A DNA stretch of 64,000 nucleotides from Streptomyces griseus subsp. griseus (GCF_003610995.1 NZ_CP032543.1:7130001-7194000), one strand, 5' to 3'; numbered from the stretch's first letter, positions 34,193-43,702 are shown. Notes: generated from the letters alone by a model not told the origin. A program made the numbers and translations.

Positions 34193-35098
34193 ATGAAGAA
34201 GAAGACCCTGCTCCTGGCCACGGCCACCGCCCTGCTCGTCCCCACCGCCGTCCTGGCCCCGCAGGCGGCAGCCGGCAGCGCGTCACCGGCCGCCGCCCCC
34301 ACGTACAAGGTCAACACCTTCGAACGGCCCGCCGCCGGGAACTCCTACCCGCTCAGCCAGTGGGCGGCCGACGGCTGGAACGCGCCCTGGCAGCAGGGCA
34401 TGGAGACCCGGGCCCGGATCGACAACACGACCCCCGCCCACAGCGGCTCCAAGTCCCTGCGCATCCACTACCCCAAGGGCAAGATCGGTCCCGAGGACTC
34501 CGGGGCGCAGGCCCCCTTCGCCCTCACCAAGGCACGCGAGTACTACCTGTCGTTCTGGGTGAAGTTCAGCGGCGACTTCAGCTGGGGCACCACCGAGTAC
34601 GCCGGAAAGGTCGGCCTCGGACTGGCGGGCGGCGCCTCCTGCTCCGGCGGCCAGGTCTGCGACGGCAAGAACGGTTTCAGCTCCCGCATGATCTGGCGCC
34701 AGAACAACGGCCAGGCGGCGGTGTACTACTACCACATGGGCCACGCCGGACAGTACGGCGACTACGCCGTCCTCAAGAACAACGGCGCGGACATCCACTG
34801 GCCCAAGAACCAGTGGGTCAACGTCGCCCAGCGCGTCAAGGTCAACAGCGTCAGCAACGGCAACGCCAACGCGGACGGCGAGATCGAGGTCTTCTACAAC
34901 GGCAAGTCCGCCGCCAAGGTGACCGGCCTGCGCTTCGTCACCAACAGCGACCAGGTCGACCGTGCCTACTTCTCCAGCTTCGCGGGCGGCGCCACCCCGT
35001 CCTTCGCCCCGAACAACAACAACAGCTACATCTGGTACGACGACATCAAGGTCTCCACCGACCGCAACGACATCTGCGAACTCAGCTCCTGCCGCTGA
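34193..35098 (+). CDS. Secreted polysaccharide lyase-like protein (PL14-type jelly roll)
   Basis: A 301-residue secreted protein with a strong Sec signal (MKKKTLLLATATALLVPTAVLA, cleavage near AAG). ATG 34193 follows GGGAAGAGGAACG. The mature part is an all-beta fold with YYLSFWVKFSGDFSWGTTEYAGKVGLGLAGGASCSGGQVCDGKNGFSSRMIWRQNNGQAAVYYYHMGHAGQYGD, followed by KNQWVNVAQRVKVN and a C-terminal SYIWYDDIKVS. This layout matches family 14-type polysaccharide lyases (alginate/glucuronan), though catalytic residues cannot be fixed by eye. Two cysteine pairs are likely disulfides. In this cluster it would cut an extracellular polysaccharide whose fragments are imported by the ABC system. Confidence 0.72.
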   Translation: MKKKTLLLATATALLVPTAVLAPQAAAGSASPAAAPTYKVNTFERPAAGNSYPLSQWAADGWNAPWQQGMETRARIDNTTPAHSGSKSLRIHYPKGKIGPEDSGAQAPFALTKAREYYLSFWVKFSGDFSWGTTEYAGKVGLGLAGGASCSGGQVCDGKNGFSSRMIWRQNNGQAAVYYYHMGHAGQYGDYAVLKNNGADIHWPKNQWVNVAQRVKVNSVSNGNANADGEIEVFYNGKSAAKVTGLRFVTNSDQVDRAYFSSFAGGATPSFAPNNNNSYIWYDDIKVSTDRNDICELSSCR

Positions 35099-35106
35099 GC
35101 CGAACC

Positions 35107-35146
35107 GCGCCGGGCGGCGGTCGCAACGCGCCACGCCGCCCGGCGC
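35107..35146 (+). terminator. Hairpin between lyase-like and GH20-like genes
   Basis: GCGCCGGGCGGCG at 35107-35119 and CGCCGCCCGGCGC at 35134-35146 form a perfect 13-bp stem with a 14-base loop, 9 bases after the lyase stop. It may reduce read-through into the GH20-like gene, so the lyase gene would be more highly expressed than its downstream neighbours. Confidence 0.6.
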
Positions 35147-35178
35147 ACCCGCCACCCCTCACCCCCGGAGCCCCTGCC

Positions 35179-37023
35179 GTGCCCGTCACCCCGTTCCCCG
35201 CCCCGCGCACCCTGGCGACGACCCCGGGCGGCGCTCCCCTCGACGCCCCCGTCCGCGCGCACCCCGAGCCCGGACTCCCGGTCCAGGGCTACCGCCTGCG
35301 CACCGGACCCGAGGGCGTCACCATCGGCCACCGCGACGCCCTCGGCCTCCGCTACGCCCTGCACACCCTCGACCAGCTCCGGGCCGGGCGGGACTTCACC
35401 GCCACCGGCTACGACATCAGCGACCACCCGGACTTCGCGGTACGGGGGTTCCTGCTCGACATCAGCCGCGACCGGGTCCCCACCCGTCGTACGCTGGCCC
35501 GCTGGACCGAGCTCCTCGCCCTGGCCCGCTACACCCAGCTGGAGCTCTACACGGAGCACACGTTCGCCTTCCGCGACCACCAGGTGGTGTGGCAGGACGC
35601 CTCCCCGCTCACCGCCGAGGACCTGCGGTGGCTGGACGGGCGCTGCGCCGCCGCCGGCATCGAACTGGTCGCCAACCAGAACACCTTCGGCCACATGGAA
35701 CGCTTCCTGCGCCACCCGCGCCACGCCCACCGCGCCGAGAGCCCCGAGGGGTTCGAGCGCGGCGGCTTCCACCGGCCGCCCAGCACCCTGGAGCCCACCG
35801 ACGACAACGCCGCCTTCGCCACCGCCCTGGTCGCGGAGGTCGCCCGCGAGGTCCGGTCCCGGCGCCTGAACATCGGCGCGGACGAACCATTCGAGCTGGG
35901 CCGGGGGCGCTCGGCGGACCGGGTGGCCCGGCAGGGAGCCGGAGAGGTCTACTTCGACTTCGTCACCCGCCTCATGGAGCCCTGGCTCGCCGCCGGCCGC
36001 ACCGTCCAGTTCTGGGCCGACGTCTTCGCCGGCCATCCCGGGCTGATGGACCGGGTCCCGCCGGGAGCCGTGCCCGTGGTCTGGCAGTACGACGGCCCCC
36101 GGCTGCTGGCGGAGGTGATCGACGGAGACACCCCCGAGGCCCGCACCTGGCAGCGGCTCGGCGCCGACGTGGACAACCTGCGCGAAGGGTTCCGGTCCCG
36201 CGCCAAACTGCTCTCCGAGGCCGGGGTGCCGTTCTGGGTCGCTCCCGGCGCGAGCAACTGGAACTCCCTGCTCGGCCGGATCGACAACGCGGTGGACAAC
36301 ATGGTCGACGCGGCCGAGACCGGCCGGGAGAACGGGGCCGAGGGATTCCTCCTCACCTCCTGGGGCGACCACGGCCACTGGGACCCGCCGTCGGTGACCT
36401 ACGGGCCCGTGGTCTTCGGCGGGGCGGTCAGCTGGTGCCTGGAGGCCAACCGGGACCTCGACATCGCCGCCGTACTGGACCAGCACGTCCTGCTGGACGA
36501 GGCCCGGCTGACCGGGGGCGCCCTGACGCGCCTCGGCCGCGTCCACCGTGACCTGGAGGTCCCGCTGCTCAACGCATCGCCGATCGCCCGCGCCCTCTTC
36601 CCCGACCCCGCCGTGCCGCTGCCGGCCTTCCCGCCGCCCGAAGCGCTGGACCGGGTCGCGGCCACCCTCGCCGCCTGCCGGGACGACCTGACCGCCGCGG
36701 CCCCGGCCGCCGCGGACGGCGAGACGGTACGGCGCGAACTCCAGCACGTCATCAGCCTCGCGGAGTTCGGCCTGGACGTGCTCCGCGCGCGTGCCGCCGC
36801 CCCCGTGGGCGCCGATGCGGAGGGGACGGGAGAGGAGCCCAGGCTCGCGGGTGCCGACGCCATCGGCGCGACGGCCGCCCGCCACCTGCTGCGCCGCATC
36901 GAACCCCTGCTGGCCGAGCAGCGAGCCTGCTGGCTGCTCCGGTCGCGTCCGGGCGGCCTGGAGGACAGTATCGGCGAACTCGACCGGCTGCGGCACCAGT
37001 TGCTGAAGGCGGCCCACGCGTGA
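35179..37023 (+). CDS. GH20-like beta-N-acetylhexosaminidase family protein
   Basis: A 614-residue protein without a signal peptide. GTG 35179 is the first reasonable start, with GGAG nine bases upstream; the frame is open further upstream only as shadow of earlier genes. The N-terminal ~85 residues are a GH20b-like alpha/beta domain (YRLRTGPEGVTIGHRDALGLRYALHTLDQL). The TIM barrel begins with VRGFLLDISRDRVPTRRTLARWTELLALARYTQLELYTEHTFAF and has the Asp-Glu pair in RRLNIGADEPFELGRG, the likely GH20 catalytic dyad. WAPGASNWNSLLGR and LLTSWGDHGHWDPP are further substrate-site regions. Hexosaminidase activity on imported oligosaccharides is expected, but many divergent GH20-like enzymes exist. 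It ends in a GTGA overlap with the acyltransferase-like gene. Confidence 0.82.
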   Translation: MPVTPFPAPRTLATTPGGAPLDAPVRAHPEPGLPVQGYRLRTGPEGVTIGHRDALGLRYALHTLDQLRAGRDFTATGYDISDHPDFAVRGFLLDISRDRVPTRRTLARWTELLALARYTQLELYTEHTFAFRDHQVVWQDASPLTAEDLRWLDGRCAAAGIELVANQNTFGHMERFLRHPRHAHRAESPEGFERGGFHRPPSTLEPTDDNAAFATALVAEVAREVRSRRLNIGADEPFELGRGRSADRVARQGAGEVYFDFVTRLMEPWLAAGRTVQFWADVFAGHPGLMDRVPPGAVPVVWQYDGPRLLAEVIDGDTPEARTWQRLGADVDNLREGFRSRAKLLSEAGVPFWVAPGASNWNSLLGRIDNAVDNMVDAAETGRENGAEGFLLTSWGDHGHWDPPSVTYGPVVFGGAVSWCLEANRDLDIAAVLDQHVLLDEARLTGGALTRLGRVHRDLEVPLLNASPIARALFPDPAVPLPAFPPPEALDRVAATLAACRDDLTAAAPAAADGETVRRELQHVISLAEFGLDVLRARAAAPVGADAEGTGEEPRLAGADAIGATAARHLLRRIEPLLAEQRACWLLRSRPGGLEDSIGELDRLRHQLLKAAHA

Positions 37024-37151
37024 GCGGCCTGGGCGGCGACGGGACAGCCGGCGTGAGCGAGCCGAGCGGCGAGGGGACGGCGGGCATGAGCGGGCTGGGC
37101 GACGAGGGGACGGCCGGCATGAGCGAGCCGAGCGGCGACGCGGTGACAGGC
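37020..37151 (+). repeat. Four 33-bp tandem repeats at gene start
   Basis: Units at 37020-37052, 37053-37085, 37086-37118 and 37119-37151. They encode MSGLGGDGTAG, VSEPSGEGTAG, MSGLGDEGTAG and MSEPSGDAVTG, alternating two versions (units 1 and 3 alike, 2 and 4 alike). The frame is preserved, so the unit number can change without breaking the gene. Confidence 0.85.
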
Positions 37152-38192
37152 CCGAGCGAGCGCCCGCACTCCACCGCACTCCCGCAGTCCGACCCGGCGG
37201 CGGGACGCCGGTGGCTGGACCTGCTGCGCGAACAGCCCGCCGCACCCGTCCCCGACCCCTTGCTCCCGTCCTCCGCCGAGCTGGTCCGGCGGCTGGACCT
37301 GCTCGCCGTCCCGGACCAGGACCGCGAGCCGGTGTACGAAGGCCTGTCGGCCCTGGCGCACGACCGGACCGGCTGGGAGGCGGTGGTCCGCTGCCATCAG
37401 CGGCTCTTCGCCGACGAAGAGCCCGGGGGGCCCGCGCCCGCGTGGCCCGACGCACCCGCCGGACTCGGCGACGCCGGACGGTACTTCTACGTCCATCTCC
37501 TCGTCCTGGCCCTCCCGGCGGCCCTGACGCGGCAGACGGCTCTCGGCATCCCCGACGACGTGGTGGCCGCCACCTTCGCCGACCTCGGCGCCAAACTCCG
37601 GAGCTACCGTCTCGCGCACGGCACCGGCGGTTTCGACCGGCAGCGTTGGATGGTGCGGCACTTCCGGGGGACGCTGCACCGGCTCGGCCGCCTCCAGTTC
37701 GAGCGCGGGATCCTCGATGCGGAAGCCTGCGGCGGCGACGCCGAGGCGGCCGGGGGGCCCGCCCACGGAGACCCGGTCCTCCAGGTGCACATCCCCGGGG
37801 ACGGGCCGCTGACCCCCTCCGGATGCGACGCGTCGTTCGCCGCCGCGGGGCCCTTCCACGCCCGGCACTTCCCCGGGACCCCCTTCCGGCACGCCACGTG
37901 CAGTTCCTGGCTCCTGGACCGGCAGTGGGCCGGACACCTCCCGGAGGGATCCAACATCCTCGCGTTCCAACGCCGCTTCCGCCCCTTCGGGGCGTCGCCG
38001 GAGGGGGACGACGACGTCCTGGAATTCGTCTTCCACGCCCCGCCCGGGCAGGCCGCCCTGGACCGCCTGCCCCAGGGGACGACCCTCCAGCGCGCGGTGG
38101 TGGACCACCTGCGCTCGGGCGGCCACTGGCGGATGGCGCACGGCTGGACCCCGGTGCCCGGCGGGGGTGACGGCGCGCGGGGACCGCGCTGA
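37020..38192 (+). CDS. Acyltransferase-domain protein (NAT_N plus GNAT-like C-domain) with repeat N-terminus
   Basis: A 390-residue protein in the longest reading, starting at GTG 37020 (GTGA overlap with the GH20-like stop). The first 44 residues are four 11-residue repeats, each beginning with GTG or ATG, so the true start could be 37020, 37053, 37086 or 37119. The conserved part starts near WLDLLREQPAAPV and has LSALAHDRTGWEAVVRCHQRLF, GIPDDVVAATFADLGAKLRSYRLAHGTGGFDRQRWMVRHFRGTLHRLGRLQFERG, and the C-terminal VLQVHIPGDGPLTPSGCDASF...SSWLLDRQWAGHLPEGSNILAFQRRF. These are marks of the Streptomyces acyltransferase proteins with NAT_N and GNAT-C domains, often near glycosidases. Acyl donor and acceptor are unknown; a role in amino-sugar acylation is a guess. 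Confidence 0.8.
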   Translation: MSGLGGDGTAGVSEPSGEGTAGMSGLGDEGTAGMSEPSGDAVTGPSERPHSTALPQSDPAAGRRWLDLLREQPAAPVPDPLLPSSAELVRRLDLLAVPDQDREPVYEGLSALAHDRTGWEAVVRCHQRLFADEEPGGPAPAWPDAPAGLGDAGRYFYVHLLVLALPAALTRQTALGIPDDVVAATFADLGAKLRSYRLAHGTGGFDRQRWMVRHFRGTLHRLGRLQFERGILDAEACGGDAEAAGGPAHGDPVLQVHIPGDGPLTPSGCDASFAAAGPFHARHFPGTPFRHATCSSWLLDRQWAGHLPEGSNILAFQRRFRPFGASPEGDDDVLEFVFHAPPGQAALDRLPQGTTLQRAVVDHLRSGGHWRMAHGWTPVPGGGDGARGPR

Positions 38193-38271
38193 CAGCATGG
38201 CGCGTTCCCGTCCCTGTTCCCGCTCGGCGCCGAGCGAGGGGCTGTACCGGGGCCTTTTACATCCTGTTTAA

Positions 38272-38288
38272 TTGCACACTGTTCGCAA
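38272..38288. promoter_or_regulatory. Nur box (nickel-responsive Fur-family site)
   Basis: TTGCAC-ACTGT-TCGCAA matches the Streptomyces Nur consensus tTGCaa-N5-ttGCAA in spacing and in all upper-case bases. It lies 33 bases upstream of the nikA start at 38322, in an AT-rich stretch (TTTTACATCC at 38254-38263) where a promoter would sit. With nickel bound, Nur would repress nikABCDE. Confidence 0.78.
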
Positions 38289-38321
38289 TAACAGTCGATC
38301 TTGAACAGGGATGTGCAGAGT

Positions 38322-39938
38322 ATGACGGCCCGATCGATACGGGGGGCGGTCGCCGCCACGCTGGCGACCGCCCTGGCCCTGACCGCGGCAGCCTGCTCCA
38401 ACCCGGACAGCCCGAAGGCCGGTTCCGGCACCGGGACCACCTCGGCCGTCGTCGGCATCGCCTACGAGCCCGACAGCCTCAGCCCCCTGCTCGGCTACGG
38501 CAAGGACGGCAACTCCAAGATCTTCGACGGGCTGCTCACCCTGGACGCCGACATGAAGCTCCAGCCGGCCCTCGCCACCGCACTGCCCGAGATCAGCGAG
38601 GACGGGCTGACGTACACGTACAAGCTGCGTCAGGGCGTGAAGTTCAGCGACGGCAAGGCGTTCGGAGCCAAGGACGTCGTCTTCACCTACCGCACCATCC
38701 TCGACGCGAAGACCAACAACCCCTCCCGCACCGAGCTGGACGCCGTCAAGGACGTCACGGCCAAGGGCGAGGACACCGTCGTCTTCACGCTCAAGTACCC
38801 CTACGCCCCCTTCGCCCAGCGCACCGTCCTGCCCATCGCCCCCGAGCACATCGCGGGCGAGCAGGACGTCAACACCGGCGCCTTCACCACCAAGCCGATC
38901 GGCACCGGACCGTACGTCCTCACCAAGTGGTCCAAGGGCGAGAAGCTCAGCTTCACCGCCAACCCGCACTACTGGGGCGGCGAACCCGAGGTGAAGAAGT
39001 TCACCATGGCGATCATCAAGGACGACGACGTCCGCGCCACCCGGCTGCGCTCCGGCGACCTGGACGGGGCGATCCTGCCGCCCAACCTGGCCAAGGGCTT
39101 CGCGGGCGACCAGGGCAGGAAGACGTACGCCGCGAACAGCTACGACTACCGCACGGTGACGCTGCCGACCAACAACAAGGTCGCCGGTGACACCTCCGTG
39201 CGCCGCGCCCTCGATGTCGCGGTCGACCGCCGGACCATGGTCGACGCCATCCTCAACGGCAGCGGCAAGCCCGCCTACGGGCCCGTCCCCACCGACAGCG
39301 AGTGGTTCACCCAGGGCACCGAGCGCCCCCACGACCTCGCCGCCGCCAAGAAGATCCTGGACGAGGCCGGGTGGAAGCCGGGCAAGGACGGCGTCCGCGT
39401 GAAGGACGGGGTGCGCGCCACCTTCCCGCTCTGGTACCTCAGCGGTGACAAGCTCCGCCAGGAGCACGCCCTCGCCTACGCCTCCGACGCCAAGAAGGCC
39501 GGCATCGACATCCGCACCGAGGCCGGGACCTGGGAGGTCATCGAGCCCCGCATGAAGCACGACGCCGTGCTCGCGGGCGGCGGCTCCCCGGCCGACCCCG
39601 ACTTCGACCAGTACACCCTGCTGAAGTCCTCCCTCGCGGGCGACGGCTTCAACAACATGGCCTGGTACGACAACAAGGCCGTCGACGCCGCGATCGAGGC
39701 GGGCCGCAAGAGCGGGGACAAGGCCGAGCGGAAGAAGGCCTACGACACCGTCCAGCGCGAGCTGGTGAAGAACCCGGGCTACACCTTCCTCACCCACATC
39801 GACCACCTCTACGTCGTCGACGACCGCTTCGGCCCCCTCACCACCCAGGTCGAGCCGCACGACCACGGCCTGGCCTCCGGCCCCTGGTGGAACGTCGAGA
39901 AGTGGAAGCCCGAGAGCACCGGAGACACGGAGAAGTGA
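38322..39938 (+). CDS. nikA: Nickel/peptide-type ABC substrate-binding lipoprotein
   Basis: A 538-residue family 5 solute-binding protein. ATG 38322 is chosen; TTG 38301 is in frame but has no ribosome site. Lipobox ALTAAAC is near residue 25. The mature part has VVGIAYEPDSLSPLLGYGKDGNSKIFDGLLTLDADMKLQPALATALPEISEDGLTYTYKLRQGVKFSDGKAFGAKDVVFTYR, the standard NikA/DppA entry. It captures nickel (probably as a chelate) outside the membrane. The Nur box upstream and the nikBCDE order support nickel over peptides. It is followed by the permease at a GTGA overlap. Confidence 0.86.
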   Translation: MTARSIRGAVAATLATALALTAAACSNPDSPKAGSGTGTTSAVVGIAYEPDSLSPLLGYGKDGNSKIFDGLLTLDADMKLQPALATALPEISEDGLTYTYKLRQGVKFSDGKAFGAKDVVFTYRTILDAKTNNPSRTELDAVKDVTAKGEDTVVFTLKYPYAPFAQRTVLPIAPEHIAGEQDVNTGAFTTKPIGTGPYVLTKWSKGEKLSFTANPHYWGGEPEVKKFTMAIIKDDDVRATRLRSGDLDGAILPPNLAKGFAGDQGRKTYAANSYDYRTVTLPTNNKVAGDTSVRRALDVAVDRRTMVDAILNGSGKPAYGPVPTDSEWFTQGTERPHDLAAAKKILDEAGWKPGKDGVRVKDGVRATFPLWYLSGDKLRQEHALAYASDAKKAGIDIRTEAGTWEVIEPRMKHDAVLAGGGSPADPDFDQYTLLKSSLAGDGFNNMAWYDNKAVDAAIEAGRKSGDKAERKKAYDTVQRELVKNPGYTFLTHIDHLYVVDDRFGPLTTQVEPHDHGLASGPWWNVEKWKPESTGDTEK

Positions 39939-40927
39939 AGCCCCGCCTCCCCTGGGGGCCGATGGCACGGATGACGGGACGGCGGGCCCTGTTCGCCGTC
40001 CCGGTCCTCCTCACCGTCACCTTCGGCGTCTTCGCCGTCGCCGCCGCGTCCCCCTTCGACCAGGTCAAGGCGTACGCGGGCACCGCCGGCCTCACCGCCT
40101 CCCAGGAGAACCTGGACCAGATCCGCGCCAACCTCGGCGTCGACCAGCCACTCGTCACCCGCTGGTGGAACTGGCTGACCTCCGCGCTCCAGGGCGACCT
40201 CGGCGACTCCACCGTCATGCGCCAGCCCGTCACCGACGTCATCGTCGAACGCATGTGCTGGTCGGCCCTGCTCGCCACCTCCGCCTTCCTGATCGCGATC
40301 CTCCTCGGCACCGGACTCGGCGTCCTCGCCGCCCGCAGGCCCGGCGGCTGGCTGGACCGGGGCGTCAGCTCCGCCGCGTACACCCTGGAGGCCGCCCCCG
40401 CCTTCTGGCTCGGCCTCCTCGCGATCTGGCTCTTCGCCCTGAAGCTGGGCGTCCTCCCGGCCGGCGGTCTCACCGACACCGCCAGCGAGACCATCACCTT
40501 CGGCCAGGTCGCCTCCCACCTGGTGCTCCCGGCCGCGGTCCTCGGGATCTCCCAGTTGCCGTGGTTCTTCCTGTACGTGCGCCAAGGGGTCACCGACGCC
40601 CTCGCCGAAGACCCGGTGCGCGGGGCGCGCGCCCGCGGCCTGAGCGAGCGCACGGTCCTCCTCGGCCACGGCCTGCGCTCCGGGATGCTGCCGATGCTCA
40701 CCCTGATCGGCTCCCGCGTCCCCGAACTCATCACCGGGGCGCTCCTCATCGAGACGGTCTTCAGCTGGCCCGGCATCGCCGCCGCCACCGTGGAGGCCGC
40801 CACCTCGGTCGACTTCTCCCTGCTCGCCGCGCTGACGGTGCTCGCCACGGCGGCCGTCCTGCTCGGCAACCTGCTCTCCGACCTGCTCTACGGACTCGCC
40901 GATCCCCGGGTGGCCTTCGATGGCTGA
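39935..40927 (+). CDS. nikB: Nickel ABC transporter permease
   Basis: A 330-residue permease. GTG 39935 is the start by GTGA overlap; ATG 39962 and ATG 39971 are alternatives just before the first helix. Features are RRALFAVPVLLTVTFGVFAVAAASPFDQ (helix 1), the ENLDQIRANLGVDQPLVTRWWNWLTSALQGDLGDST loop of DppB/NikB proteins, and the coupling segment LAEDPVRGARARGLSERTVLLGHGLRSGMLPMLTL. It pairs with NikC (8-base gene overlap) to form the channel. Confidence 0.9.
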   Translation: MKPRLPWGPMARMTGRRALFAVPVLLTVTFGVFAVAAASPFDQVKAYAGTAGLTASQENLDQIRANLGVDQPLVTRWWNWLTSALQGDLGDSTVMRQPVTDVIVERMCWSALLATSAFLIAILLGTGLGVLAARRPGGWLDRGVSSAAYTLEAAPAFWLGLLAIWLFALKLGVLPAGGLTDTASETITFGQVASHLVLPAAVLGISQLPWFFLYVRQGVTDALAEDPVRGARARGLSERTVLLGHGLRSGMLPMLTLIGSRVPELITGALLIETVFSWPGIAAATVEAATSVDFSLLAALTVLATAAVLLGNLLSDLLYGLADPRVAFDG

Positions 40928-41780
40928 GACAGCGCCTGCCCCCCTCCCGGGCCGCACCACCCGCCGCATCCGCGTCGCCACCTCCGTGACGATCGTCGTC
41001 GCCGTCGCGCTCGCCGTGCTCATCGTGCCGCCGCTGGCCCAACTCGACGAGCAGGCCGTCGACCTCTCCGACAAGCTCCACCCGCCTTCCTGGGCGCACC
41101 CCTTCGGCACCGACGACGTCGGCCGCGACCTGCTGCTGCGCTGTGTCTACGGGCTCCGCGTCTCGCTGCTCGTCGGCCTGGTCGCGGCCCTCACCGCCAC
41201 CGTGATCGGCACCGCCATCGGCGCCCTCGCGGCGGCCTTCGGCGGCTGGACCGACCGGATCGTGATGCGGCTGGTGGACACCTTCTCCTCGGTGCCGCAC
41301 CTGCTGCTCGGCATCTTCATCGTGGCGATGTTCCGGCCCGGCGTCTGGCCGGTGATCATCTCGGTGGCCCTCACCCACTGGCTCTCCACCGCCCGGATCG
41401 TCCGCTCCGAAGTGCTCTCGCTGCGCTCGCGCCCCTTCATCGACGCGGCCGTCTCCGGCGGCGCGTCCCGGGGCCGGGTCATCGTGCGCCACCTGCTCCC
41501 CGGGGTGCTGCCGCAGGCCGGGCTCGCGGCGGTCCTCATGGTGCCGCACGCCATGTGGCACGAGTCCGCGCTCTCCTTCCTCGGGCTCGGCCTCCCCGCC
41601 CACCAGGCCAGCCTCGGCAACCTCGTCCAGTCCGCGCGCGGTTCGCTGCTCGCGGGGGACTGGTGGCCGACGCTCTTCCCCGGGCTCTTCCTGATCATCC
41701 CGACCCTGGCCCTGGCGGGGATCGCCGGAGCCTGGCGGGACCGGATCAACCCGCGCCGGAAATCGGAGCTGATGCTGTGA
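40920..41780 (+). CDS. nikC: Nickel ABC transporter permease
   Basis: A 286-residue permease of the DppC/NikC type. LHPPSWAHPFGTDDVGRDLLLRCVYGLRVSLLVGL is the family N-terminal motif; the coupling motif is PFIDAAVSGGASRGRVIVRHLLPGVLPQAG. Six helices. The ATG at 40920 lies 8 bases before the nikB stop, so the two are translationally coupled; its stop overlaps the ATPase start by GTGA. Confidence 0.91.
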   Translation: MAETAPAPLPGRTTRRIRVATSVTIVVAVALAVLIVPPLAQLDEQAVDLSDKLHPPSWAHPFGTDDVGRDLLLRCVYGLRVSLLVGLVAALTATVIGTAIGALAAAFGGWTDRIVMRLVDTFSSVPHLLLGIFIVAMFRPGVWPVIISVALTHWLSTARIVRSEVLSLRSRPFIDAAVSGGASRGRVIVRHLLPGVLPQAGLAAVLMVPHAMWHESALSFLGLGLPAHQASLGNLVQSARGSLLAGDWWPTLFPGLFLIIPTLALAGIAGAWRDRINPRRKSELML

Positions 41781-42758
41781 CCCGCGACCACGCCGTCCTC
41801 GATGTCCAGGACCTCTCCGTACGTTTCCGGATGCGCGGCGGACGGGACATCGCCGCCGTCACCGGCGCCCGGTTCTCCGTCGCGCCGGGGGAGTGCCTCG
41901 CCCTGGTCGGCGAGAGCGGCTGCGGCAAGTCGGTGCTCGCCTCCGCGCTGCTCGGCCTGCTCCCGGCCAACGCGCAGACCACGGGGAGCGCGGTGCTCGG
42001 CGGGGACATCGACCTGCTGACAGCGGGGGAGCGGACGCTGGCCCGCACGGTACGGGGACGCCGCATCGGCCTCGTACCGCAGAGCCCCGCCGCCCACCTC
42101 ACGCCGGTGCGCACCGTCCGCGCCCAGCTGGAGGAGACCCTGCGGGAGCTGACGGGGGTGCGCGGGTCCGCCGCCGTACGGGAAGCGGCGGTGCGGGCCG
42201 CGGACCGGGCCTCGTTCCCGGCCGGCCATCTCGACCGCTACCCGCACGAACTCTCCGGCGGTCTCGCCCAGCGCGCCGCCACCGCCCTCGCCCTGATCGG
42301 CGACGCACCGCTGCTGCTGGCCGACGAGCCGACCACCGGACTCGACCGGGACCTCGTGGAGCGGACGGTGGACGAGCTGCGCCGCCACACCGACGAGGGC
42401 CGGGCGTTGCTGATCATCACCCATGACCTGGCGGCGGCCGAGCGGATCGCGGACCGGGTGGCCGTCATGTACGCGGGCCGGATCGTCGAGATCGCCGACG
42501 CCGGGCCGTTCTTCGGCACGCCCGGCCCCCGCCACCCGTACGCCAAGGGCCTGCTGGACGCCCTGCCCGAACGGGACTTCGCCCCCATCCCCGGCATGCC
42601 GCCCGAACTCGGCGCGCTCCCCGAGGGCTGCGCCTTCGCCGCCCGGTGCGCACGTGCGGACACCCGCTGCACCGCCGAACGCCCGGCCTTCGACGACCGA
42701 CTCGCCTGCCACCACGGGCTGACCGGCCGCACGCACTCCCTCGTGAAGGAGGCCGCCG

Positions 42759-42766
<8 letters not shown>
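41777..42766 (+). CDS. nikD: Nickel ABC transporter ATPase, first subunit
   Basis: A 329-residue ATPase. GTG 41777 is the start by GTGA overlap. Walker A is GESGCGKS, the signature is HELSGGLAQR and Walker B is LLLADEPTTGLD, followed by the switch His in IITHD. The C-terminus carries the oligopeptide-transporter extension with PRHPYAKGLLDALPERDF and a cysteine motif (GCAFAARCARADTRC). It pairs with NikE to power NikBC. Confidence 0.92.
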
Positions 42767-43439
<673 letters not shown>

Positions 43440-43452
43440 TCGTTGACCGGTC

Positions 43453-43692
43453 ATGAAGAAGATCATGATCGCGGCCCTGCCCGTTCTCGCCCTGTCCCTC
43501 GCCGCTCCCGTGGCCCACGCCGACAACGACGCGAACTTCGGCGGCGGCGTGAACGCCGCGAACAACTGGAACTTCACGGCCGCCGCCGTCTGCCTCCAGG
43601 AGGTCGCCGTGGTGCCGGTCACGGGTGACTACGTCTCCGACCACGTGAACAACTGCTCCAACGGCAACGTCGTCGACCACTCCGGCAACTGA
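43453..43692 (+). CDS. Small secreted protein with two cysteines
   Basis: A 79-residue exported peptide. Signal MKKIMIAALPVLALSLAAPVAHA, then a mature part of about 56 residues: DNDANFGGGVNAANNWNFTAAAVCLQEVAVVPVTGDYVSDHVNNCSNGNVVDHSGN. Asn-rich, Gly-rich, with one possible Cys-Cys bridge. I cannot name a family; it resembles the small surface proteins (chaplin or rodlin size) of Streptomyces only in general character, not in motif. No good ribosome site is visible before ATG 43453; the gene follows nikE by 13 bases but is probably separate. A strong hairpin follows. Confidence 0.75.
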   Translation: MKKIMIAALPVLALSLAAPVAHADNDANFGGGVNAANNWNFTAAAVCLQEVAVVPVTGDYVSDHVNNCSNGNVVDHSGN

Positions 43693-43702
43693 GACCGAGA
43701 CA

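Noticed and set aside
33823..35178. Plus-strand reading that would extend the GH20-like protein to over 1000 residues
   Set aside because: This part is an off-frame reading of the aldolase and lyase genes; it has no ribosome site and no family motif.
35026..37455. Long minus-strand frame opposite the GH20-like gene
   Set aside because: High GC leaves long antisense frames open. Its amino-acid content is biased (Arg, Gly, Pro, Val) and no domain is visible.
38221..38236. CGCTCGGCGCCGAGCG palindrome before nikA as a terminator
   Set aside because: There is no loop, so it cannot form a normal terminator hairpin; it could be a site for a protein, but nothing supports this.
38268..39968. Long minus-strand frame opposite nikA
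   Set aside because: It is the antisense of nikA, with low-complexity Gly/Val content and no start signal.
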